Part shown: piece by piece, positions 47,292 to 55,859 of the stretch
Position numbering within the stretch: the first letter of the stretch is position 1
Layout: each line of letters opens with the position of its first letter
The notes under the pieces: model-generated
Databases searched by the model: none
Seen by the model: only the letters and a program-made list of their open reading frames with translations
Told to the model about the DNA's origin: nothing
Translations under genes and position numbers: made by a program
Assembly: GCA_036397635.1 (NCBI GenBank)
Contig: DASWIP010000018.1
Location: 1 to 64,000, forward strand
Reading direction: 5' to 3'
Origin: DASWIP01 sp036397635
Lineage (GTDB): Bacteria > Actinomycetota > AC-67
Length of the DNA: 64,000 bases

Positions 47292-49424
47292 CTACGCCTC
47301 GTCGCCGCGCGGCACGGCGACGGGTTGCGCGGGACGCTCGAAGCCCGAGATGTCCATCGCGTCTCGCAACACCTGCGCGACGTCCATGATCTTGATGCCC
47401 TCGCGTGACTTGCCCTGCGCGACAAGCTCCTTCTGCCCGTCGTCGAGCATGATCAAGCAGTAGGGGCAGCCGGTGGACACGATGTCCGGGTTGGTCTCGA
47501 GCAGCTCTTCCGTCCGCTCGATGTTGACGCGCTTGCCGGTGGATTCCTCCATCCACATGCGGGCGCCGCCGGCGCCGCAACAGAAGGTCTTCTTCCCGCA
47601 GCGGTGCGCCTCGCGCGCGACCACGCCGGGGATCGACTCGATGACGTGGCGGGGCTGCTCGATCACGTCGTTGTGCCGCGCCAAGTAGCACGGATCGTGG
47701 TAGGCGACGTTGGCGATGATGGTCTTGTTCGGCGTGATCTTGCCCTCATCGATCAGCCGTGCGAGCAGCTCGGAGTGATGGATGACCTCGAAGTTTCCTC
47801 CGAGCTGAGGGTACTCGCGCGCGATCGTATTGAAGCAGTGAGGGCACGACGCCACGATCTTGCGCACACCCTTGCCGTGGAGCTGCTCGATGTTGGTCTT
47901 GGCGATCTCCTGGAACAGGTACTCGTTGCCGATCCGCCGCGCCGGATCGCCGGTACAGGACTCCTGCGTTCCGAGGATCGCGAACGACACGTCGGCGGCG
48001 ATCATGATCTCGGCGAACGCGCGCACGGACTTCTTCGCGCGATCGTCGAATGCGCCCGCACATCCGACCCAGTAGAGGTACTCGACGTCGGCGGGGATGC
48101 GGCCGTTCATCACGACGATGTCGTCCTCCAGGCCCTTGGTCCAGTCCAGCCGCTTGCCGGAGGCCTCGCCCCAGGGATTTCCCGAACTCTCGAGGTTCCG
48201 CAGCATCAGGCCGGCCTCGCTCGGGAACCGCGATTCCATCATCACCGCGTACCGGCGCATGTCGATGATCTGGTCGACGTGTTCGATGTCGACTGGGCAC
48301 TCGTAGACGCAGGCGCCGCAGGTCGTGCAGGCGAAGATCGACTCGTCCAGGTGGACGTCGCCGACCAGTTGCTTGTTCATCACGTGCTCGGGATCGTCGG
48401 CGCCGGGGGCGTTCGGGTCCCACTCCTTCTGACCCAGCAGGTATGGCGCCTTCTCGAACAGGTGGTCGCGCGAGGCGGTGATGATGAACTTCGGGTTGAG
48501 TGTCTTGCCGGTGTTCCACGCCGGGCACACGGACTGGCACCGGCCGCACTCGGTGCAGGTGTACATGTCGAGGATGTTCTTCCAGCTGAAGTCTTCGACC
48601 TTGCCGGCGCCGAAGGAGGTCTCCTCGGTCATGTTCTCCATGTCGATCTCGAGCGGTCGCAGCGCCCCGAGCGCGATCGGCTGGCGGCCGAACAGGACGT
48701 TCAACGGCGAGGTGAAGATGTGCATGTGCTTGGAATGCAGCACGATCAGCAGGAAGCCGAACACGACGGCGACGTGCATCAGCAGCGCGGTGTCCTCGAT
48801 CCGATGGAGCGCGCTCGTGCTGAGGTCCTGCAGCAGGATGCCGATGCCGTTGGAGACGAACGCCCACTGGTGCGGTTCGTAGGGAAGCGTTCCCAACGCC
48901 CCGCGCGCGCCGCGCGCGAGCGCCACCGTCCAGATGACGTTGAAGATCATGAACAGGATGAAGTAGGCCGCCCCGAGGTGGCTGCCGTAGAACCGCGACC
49001 TGCGCTCCAGCTTCTTCGGCCGGGTCCGCAGCCGGATGATCATGAAGCCGACGAGCGCGATGGTGACCAGGGTGAAGAACAGATCCTGGATGAAGCCGAG
49101 CCAGGCGTGATCGCCGACGACCGGTAGCTCGAACTCGCGGTCGAAGATCTCTCCGATCGATTCGATCAAGGTGATTTGAACGATGAGGAAGCCCCAGAAC
49201 GTCAGGGCGTGCAGCGTTCCGGGGAGGGTCCACTGCAGCAGCTTCTTCTGGCCGAGCACCTTCACGTTGTGCGCGTTGACGCGAGTGAACATGTTCGTGA
49301 AGCGTTCGGGGTCGCGCCGGCCGCGCAGGGCGAGCTCGACCAGGTACTTGATCCGGATCGAGGCGAACCCGAGCGCGACGCCGATGATCGCCATCCCGAT
49401 GGCGATGCGGACACCTGTCTCCAT
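47292..49424 (-). CDS. EtfD-like membrane iron-sulfur oxidoreductase
   Basis: Protein of 710 residues. The N-terminal ~270 residues are a NarI/HdrE-like membrane part with about five helices and candidate heme histidines (LHALTFWGF, LHSKHMHIF). Two ferredoxin [4Fe-4S] motifs follow (CTECGRCQSVCP; CTTCGACVYECP), then two CCG domains (SCPHCFNTI, CCGAGGARM, GCPYC). This order matches actinobacterial EtfD (Rv0338c), which takes electrons from ETF during fatty-acid oxidation and passes them to the quinone pool. No etfAB gene is in the window. The minus-strand ATG at 49424 is taken as the start. Confidence 0.88.
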   Translation of the reverse strand: METGVRIAIGMAIIGVALGFASIRIKYLVELALRGRRDPERFTNMFTRVNAHNVKVLGQKKLLQWTLPGTLHALTFWGFLIVQITLIESIGEIFDREFELPVVGDHAWLGFIQDLFFTLVTIALVGFMIIRLRTRPKKLERRSRFYGSHLGAAYFILFMIFNVIWTVALARGARGALGTLPYEPHQWAFVSNGIGILLQDLSTSALHRIEDTALLMHVAVVFGFLLIVLHSKHMHIFTSPLNVLFGRQPIALGALRPLEIDMENMTEETSFGAGKVEDFSWKNILDMYTCTECGRCQSVCPAWNTGKTLNPKFIITASRDHLFEKAPYLLGQKEWDPNAPGADDPEHVMNKQLVGDVHLDESIFACTTCGACVYECPVDIEHVDQIIDMRRYAVMMESRFPSEAGLMLRNLESSGNPWGEASGKRLDWTKGLEDDIVVMNGRIPADVEYLYWVGCAGAFDDRAKKSVRAFAEIMIAADVSFAILGTQESCTGDPARRIGNEYLFQEIAKTNIEQLHGKGVRKIVASCPHCFNTIAREYPQLGGNFEVIHHSELLARLIDEGKITPNKTIIANVAYHDPCYLARHNDVIEQPRHVIESIPGVVAREAHRCGKKTFCCGAGGARMWMEESTGKRVNIERTEELLETNPDIVSTGCPYCLIMLDDGQKELVAQGKSREGIKIMDVAQVLRDAMDISGFERPAQPVAVPRGDEA

Positions 49425-49534
49425 GAGCTGCTTGTCCCTTCGTGAAGGAGATGGCGGGCCTTCGCGCGATTATAGGTTCGCGCGGAAACGGCTCCAAACG
49501 TGGCGCATGCGCTGTGTGGTACGAACACCGTTCG

Positions 49535-49621
49535 GGTGACGTGTCACGGACTACCCGCGGTCTGGTGACGCGTCACGGACTACCCGCGGTCTGGTGACGC
49601 GTCACGGACTACCCGCGGTCT
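49535..49621. repeat. Three 29-base tandem repeats, each with a GTGAC(GC)GTCAC palindrome
   Basis: Copies at 49535-49563, 49564-49592 and 49593-49621 are identical except two bases in the first. Each contains a 12-base palindrome (GTGACGCGTCAC, or GTGACGTGTCAC in copy 1) and a CCGCGG. The third copy overlaps the def stop codon and a partial fourth continues into def, so the array grew by duplicating the gene end. It lies 111-197 bases upstream of the etfD-like start. Confidence 0.92.
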
Positions 49622-50124
49622 GGTGGCGCGTAACGCTTCCGCCGGAACACGTCGGTCGTCGGTGATTCCACGCGATCGAGGAAGAGCAGGCCTTCCAGGT
49701 GGTCGATCTCGTGCTGCAGCGCGCGTGCCTCGAACGCATCGGCTTCGATCCGTCGCTGCTGGCCTTGGGGGGTCAGCCCTTCGACCACGACGCGTTCGGC
49801 TCGCCGGACGTTGCCGGTGAAGTCGGGAAGGCTCATGCATCCCTCCCGGGTCACCTCGCCGCCTTCACGCCCGATGATGACCGGGTTGATCAGCACCACC
49901 AGCCCGTGGACCGAGCGCGCTTTGCGGTGCCCCGTGACATCCATGCAGAAGGCGCGCGCGCCGACGCCGATCTGCGGTGCGGCCAGGCCGACGCACGCCG
50001 GCGATGCGCGCATCGTGTCGACCAGGTCGGCGGCGATGGCCTCGGCGGCCGGGCCGGGCTCCAGATCGGCAGCGCGCGACTTGAGCACCGCGGCCGGGTA
50101 GCGGACGACGGGGCGGACCGACAC
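49609..50124 (-). CDS. def: Peptide deformylase
   Basis: Metalloenzyme of 171 residues that removes the formyl group from new proteins. All three motifs are intact: GLAAPQIG (46-53), EGCMSLP with metal ligand Cys96, and QHEIDHLEG with His138/His142 and catalytic Glu139. GTG start at 50124, three bases after the ACT-protein stop. Its last codons and TAG are repeated downstream in the 29-base array. Confidence 0.95.
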   Translation of the reverse strand: MSVRPVVRYPAAVLKSRAADLEPGPAAEAIAADLVDTMRASPACVGLAAPQIGVGARAFCMDVTGHRKARSVHGLVVLINPVIIGREGGEVTREGCMSLPDFTGNVRRAERVVVEGLTPQGQQRRIEADAFEARALQHEIDHLEGLLFLDRVESPTTDVFRRKRYAPPDRG

Positions 50125-50127
50125 GCG

Positions 50128-50658
50128 CTACAGGGTCTCCGGTTCGATCGCGCGCATCGACACGTCGATCCCCAGCTCTCCCGCCAGCACGCGCATGGCC
50201 GCCTCGATCGCGGCTTCGTCGGCACCGGCGGGGACCGTCACATCCAGAAGCATCACGTATACGGGGGGATCGCCCTCGACGACGTGGGTGGCGAGGTCGC
50301 TGATGTTGACGCGCTGCTCGGCGAGCAGCTTGGAGACCCGATGCACGATGCCGGGACGGTCGGCGCCGTACACGCTGACCACGTACGGCGCGCCGGTCGC
50401 AAGCTCGGGCGCCACCTCGGCGACCGGACGGACCGACACGACCAGGTCCAGTGACTTCGCCGGCCGCTGCAGCGCGGCGCCCAGCGCGTCCGGATCCGAC
50501 CCATCGGGCAGCGCGACGATCAGGACCATCGCGAAGTGACCGCCGAGGATGGCCATCCGGGAATCCTCGACATTCGCCCCGTGATCGAGCAGCACTTCGG
50601 TGACCGCGGCGACGATCCCGGGCCGGTCGGCGCCGACGGCGGTGACGGAGACGTGCAT
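50128..50658 (-). CDS. Double ACT-domain protein (GcvR-like)
   Basis: Protein of 176 residues with two ACT domains, each starting with the ADRPGIV motif (VTAVGADRPGIVAAVTEVLL; VSVYGADRPGIVHRVSKLLA). It resembles the glycine cleavage regulator GcvR and related amino-acid-sensing proteins, with no DNA-binding domain. Its stop is three bases from the def start, so both are probably co-transcribed. Ligand and partner unknown. Confidence 0.88.
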   Translation of the reverse strand: MHVSVTAVGADRPGIVAAVTEVLLDHGANVEDSRMAILGGHFAMVLIVALPDGSDPDALGAALQRPAKSLDLVVSVRPVAEVAPELATGAPYVVSVYGADRPGIVHRVSKLLAEQRVNISDLATHVVEGDPPVYVMLLDVTVPAGADEAAIEAAMRVLAGELGIDVSMRAIEPETL

Positions 50659-50752
50659 GCGGCGAACGCTAGGGGCGCCGGCCGGCCTCGTCAACGCGGT
50701 GGGCGTCTGCGAGCTGTGGGGGTAGGGTGCGATCGGAAGGAAGGGGGAGGGG

Positions 50753-51223
50753 ATGGAACGACGATCCATCGTCACGGTGGCTGCCGCGGTGCTCGCCCTT
50801 CTGGCGACCGCGTGCGGGGGACCGGATAGCGGAGGCGCGCTCCAGCCGCCCGGCGCGACCGACGTCTCGCCCGCCGGAGATGCCGAACAGGTCGATGTTC
50901 TGCTGATGGAGTGGGCGGTGGCGGCTGATCCCGCGTCGGCCGAGGCCCGACACGTGACCTTCCGCGTGGCCAACGAGGGGACGCAGGATCACGAGTTCGT
51001 CATCCTGGTAACGGATCTGCCGCCCGACGAGCTGCCCACCACCGAGGAGGCGGTCGTCGACACCGCTGCCGACGGGGTCGAGCAGCGCTCCGAGCTCGAA
51101 GCATTCCCGCCGGGGGAGAGCGCGACGCTGACCGTCACGCTCGACCCGGGGAGCCACGTGCTGATCTGCAACCTCCCCGGGCATTATCAGCTTGGGATGC
51201 GCGCGGCCTTCACGGTCCGCTGA
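50753..51223 (+). CDS. Cupredoxin-like lipoprotein
   Basis: Protein of 156 residues with a lipoprotein signal (VLALLATACGG) and a cupredoxin fold: candidate ligands His in QDHEFVIL, Cys in VLICNLPGHYQLGM, with His and Met following. The residue spacing C-x4-H-x4-M fits a type 1 copper site. A GGAAGGAAGGGGGAGG stretch precedes the ATG; TAGGGT at 50723-50728 is a probable -10 box. Likely a surface copper carrier. Confidence 0.85.
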   Translation: MERRSIVTVAAAVLALLATACGGPDSGGALQPPGATDVSPAGDAEQVDVLLMEWAVAADPASAEARHVTFRVANEGTQDHEFVILVTDLPPDELPTTEEAVVDTAADGVEQRSELEAFPPGESATLTVTLDPGSHVLICNLPGHYQLGMRAAFTVR

Positions 51224-51239
51224 TTCCTTCGCGCGGCCC

Positions 51240-51245
51240 TATCAT
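51240..51245 (+). promoter_or_regulatory. -10 box (TATCAT) of the DUF192 gene
   Basis: TATCAT ends 7 bases before the ATG at 51253, a leaderless arrangement. Confidence 0.5.
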
Positions 51246-51252
51246 CGATCCG

Positions 51253-51693
51253 ATGAGAGCGGTCGCGATCGTGCTCGCCGTCGGGTTGGCGGCGGGGGCG
51301 TGCACCTCGGATCCGTCCGGCGTCGTCGTGACGATCGAGCAGGACGGACGCCGGCTCGAGGTGACGGTCGAGGTGGCGGATAGCCCGGAGGAGCGGTCCC
51401 GGGGGCTGCGGTTCCGGGACGAGCTGTCGCCGGGGACGGGTATGGTCTTCATCTTCGACGACCTGGCTCCCCGCACGTTCACGATGGAGGATGTGCGCAT
51501 CCCGCTGGACCTGCTCGTCGTGCGGCGTGGACGGCTCATCGAGGTCTTCGAGATGAGCCCCTGTGCCGGTGATCCGGCCAACTGCCTGTACCGGACCCTG
51601 CCGGCCGACGCTGCCGTGGAGATCCCCGGGGGTGCGACCGCGACGGCCGGCATCACCCCGGGGGCGCTCGTCGATCTCCCGATCGCGCGATAG
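51253..51693 (+). CDS. DUF192 lipoprotein
   Basis: Protein of 146 residues with a short lipoprotein signal (VLAVGLAAGAC) and a DUF192 domain: EVADSPEERSRGLRFRDEL, GMVFIFDDLAPRTFTMEDVRIPLDLLVV and the end-piece AVEIPGGATATAGI. DUF192 proteins are small secreted beta-barrels of unknown function. It stands alone between a cupredoxin gene and the dnaK promoter. Confidence 0.9.
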   Translation: MRAVAIVLAVGLAAGACTSDPSGVVVTIEQDGRRLEVTVEVADSPEERSRGLRFRDELSPGTGMVFIFDDLAPRTFTMEDVRIPLDLLVVRRGRLIEVFEMSPCAGDPANCLYRTLPADAAVEIPGGATATAGITPGALVDLPIAR

Positions 51694-51729
51694 TCATCCT
51701 CCCAGCTCAGCAGCCTTGTGAGGGGAAAC

Positions 51730-51760
51730 ATTGACACTAAGACGCTCAAGAATCTATAGT
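51730..51760 (+). promoter_or_regulatory. dnaK promoter with HAIR-type HspR operator
   Basis: TTGACA (51731-51736), 18 bases, TATAGT (51755-51760). Overlapping the -35 and spacer is ATTGACA-N7-GCTCAAG (51730-51736, 51744-51750), which keeps the 7-7-7 geometry of the HAIR element (CTTGAGT-N7-ACTCAAG), with the right half nearly exact. HspR, encoded in the same operon, would block the promoter until heat shock. Confidence 0.85.
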
Positions 51761-51836
51761 GGTTCCGGCTTCGGGCAGGTGGCCACGGCTGCTAACCCAC
51801 CAGGGAGAAACAGGAAGAGAGCAGAGGAGAGGTCAC

Positions 51837-53680
<1,844 letters not shown>

Positions 53681-53681
<1 letters not shown>

Positions 53682-54310
53682 TGTCCAAGGACCCCACGCG
53701 TCACGGCGAGGCTCCGCATCGCGACGGGCCCGCCGGGGCGTCCCCCCCAACTCCCCCAGGGGCGCCCGGCGAGGCCGCCGAGCAGGCGGAGATCGTGTCG
53801 GCCGAGGTCGTAGAAGACGACCCTCGGTCGGCGCTCGAGCGCGAGCGGGATGAGGCGCGCGCGGAGGCCGCCTCGCATCTGGATGATCTGAAGCGACTCA
53901 AGGCCGAGTTCGAGAACTACCGCAAGCGGATGGTCCGCGAGCAGACGCAACTGGCCGAGCGCGCCGCGCTCGGCTTGATCGACCGGTTGCTGGCGGTTCT
54001 TGACAACTTCCAGCTCGCGCTGCTCGCAGCGGACCAGACCACCGACTACGAGAAGATGGTGCGCGGCGTCGAGCTGGTGTACGCGGAGCTACTCGACGTG
54101 CTCGAGAAGGAGGGGCTGGAGCGGATCGAGGCGGTTGGCCGGCCGTTCGATCCCGAGCGCCACGAGGCGGTCATGCGCGCCGAAGGCGACGGCGATGAGC
54201 TGCTCGTGCTTGACGAGATGCGGCCGGGCTACCTGCTGCGCGGTCGCGTGCTGCGACCTGCGATGGTCAAGGTCGGTCCGAGGCGTCCACCCGATGGGGG
54301 GAACGGTTAG
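53681..54310 (+). CDS. grpE: Nucleotide exchange factor GrpE
   Basis: Protein of 209 residues that releases ADP from DnaK. A proline/alanine-rich start (~65 residues) is followed by the long helix (HLDDLKRLKAEFENYRKRMV), LIDRLLAVLDNFQLAL and the beta domain (DPERHEAVMRAEGDGD, GYLLRGRVLRPAMVKVG). The ATG overlaps the dnaK stop, and the dnaJ start follows directly. Confidence 0.95.
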
Positions 54311-55429
54311 GTGAACGCGTCGCGCGCTTGGTTCGAGAAGGACTTCTACTCGGTCCTCGGAGTGCCCGAGAACGCATCGAAGGACGAGATCAAGCGCGCG
54401 TACCGCAAGCTCGCCACCGAGCTGCACCCGGATCGGAACCCGGGCAATGCCCAGACCGAAGACCGGATGAAAGACGTCTCCGAGGCCTACTCGGTCCTCG
54501 GCGATCTGCAGAAGCGATCTGAGTACGACGAGGTGCGACGGATGCAGCGCAGCGGCATGGCCGGCGGCGGGTTCCCCGGCGGCGGCGTGCGCGTCGAGGA
54601 CCTCGGTGGTCTCGGCTTCGATCTGGGGGATGTGTTCGGAGGCATGTTCGGTGGACGGCGTCGCGGCGCACGCAGCCGTCGGGGGCCGGATCTCGAGACC
54701 TCCGCGAGGTTGTCCTTCGAGGACGCCGCGCGCGGTGCGACCGTGCCCGTCACGCTCCGCCGTGACGCGCCGTGTTCTGCATGCGGAGGGTCGGGCGACC
54801 GCTCCGGAACGGCGGCGACATGCGTCACCTGCGGCGGCAGCGGGAGCGTCGGTGAGAACCAGGGGCCGTTCGCGTTCATGCGCTCGTGCCCGACCTGCGG
54901 CGGAAGCGGTCGCACGGTGTCCGACCCGTGTCCGGTGTGCCGCGGCGCTGGGGTCGAGAACCGCGCCGAGCAGATCACCGTTCGGATCCCGGCGGGTGTG
55001 CGCGACGGCGCGCGCATCCGCGTGCGCGGACGAGGCGGCACGGTTCCCGGCGGTCAGCCGGGCGACCTGTACGTCGTGGTGAGCGTGCCGGCGCATCCGA
55101 TCTTCGAACGGCGCGGCAACGACCTGGTCGTGACGGTGCCGATCTCGTTCACTGAGGCGGCGCTCGGGACCACCGTGACCGTGCCGACCCTCGATGACAA
55201 GAGCGTCACGCTGAAGGTTCCGCCGGGCACGCAGCCAGGCACCACCTTGCGCGCGCGCGGCAGGGGGATCAAGCCGGCGCGCGGTGCCGGCGGCGACCTG
55301 CTGGTGACGGTGCAGGTCGAGGTGCCACGGACGTTGTCGCGCGAGCAGCGCGACCTGATCGAGAAGCTGGCGGCCTCCAACGGCTCGCCGGCCGGGCGGC
55401 GTGAGAGGGAGCGCGCCACCAAGGAGTGA
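54311..55429 (+). CDS. dnaJ: Chaperone DnaJ (Hsp40)
   Basis: Co-chaperone of 372 residues that stimulates DnaK. J domain (FYSVLGVPENASKDEIKRAY) with HPD in ELHPDRNPG, a Gly-rich region, four CxxCxGxG zinc repeats (CSACGGSG, CVTCGGSG, CPTCGGSG, CPVCRGAG) and the C-terminal substrate domain. Its GTG follows the grpE TAG immediately. hspR starts five bases after its stop. Confidence 0.97.
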   Translation: MNASRAWFEKDFYSVLGVPENASKDEIKRAYRKLATELHPDRNPGNAQTEDRMKDVSEAYSVLGDLQKRSEYDEVRRMQRSGMAGGGFPGGGVRVEDLGGLGFDLGDVFGGMFGGRRRGARSRRGPDLETSARLSFEDAARGATVPVTLRRDAPCSACGGSGDRSGTAATCVTCGGSGSVGENQGPFAFMRSCPTCGGSGRTVSDPCPVCRGAGVENRAEQITVRIPAGVRDGARIRVRGRGGTVPGGQPGDLYVVVSVPAHPIFERRGNDLVVTVPISFTEAALGTTVTVPTLDDKSVTLKVPPGTQPGTTLRARGRGIKPARGAGGDLLVTVQVEVPRTLSREQRDLIEKLAASNGSPAGRRERERATKE

Positions 55430-55434
55430 GGAAG

Positions 55435-55854
55435 ATGCCACAGCACAAGATGCCGACACCCAAGACCGCGAAGCGGATCACCGACGATCGCGACCGCGCG
55501 TTGTACGTGATCTCGGTCGCCGCGGAGCTCGCCGGCGTGCACCCGCAGACGTTGCGGATGTACGAACGGAAGGGCCTGATCAAGCCTGCGCGCACCGAGG
55601 GCCGCGCGCGGCGGTACTCGGAGCGCGATATCGAGCGCGTCCGCCTGATCCAGAGCCTGACCCAGAACGAGGGGATGAACCTCGCCGGCGTGCAGGTCGT
55701 GATGGAACTGAGCCGTACGGTGGATCAGATGAACGACCAGATCGCACGGTTGCAAGAGGAAGCTCGCCGGCTGCATCAGCAGATGGCCGAAAGCGCCAAA
55801 CCGACCTCGCTGGTGCCGCTGAAGGACATGCGGCTCGCGTTCGGGGAGGACTGA
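55435..55854 (+). CDS. hspR: Heat-shock repressor HspR (MerR family)
   Basis: Protein of 139 residues with the MerR helix-turn-helix: YVISVAAELAGVHPQTLRMYE, RKGLIKPARTEGRARRYSERD, then a coiled coil (QMNDQIARLQEEARRLHQQM). It represses heat-shock genes through HAIR sites and is stabilised by DnaK, closing a feedback loop with the site at 51730-51750. The ATG at 55435 has AAGGAG upstream. The clpB frame begins five bases after the stop. Confidence 0.96.
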   Translation: MPQHKMPTPKTAKRITDDRDRALYVISVAAELAGVHPQTLRMYERKGLIKPARTEGRARRYSERDIERVRLIQSLTQNEGMNLAGVQVVMELSRTVDQMNDQIARLQEEARRLHQQMAESAKPTSLVPLKDMRLAFGED

Positions 55855-55859
55855 TCGGC

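Noticed and set aside
49535..49621. CRISPR array
   Set aside because: The 29-base units are directly adjacent with no spacers, and no cas genes are present. It is a simple tandem repeat derived from the def gene end.
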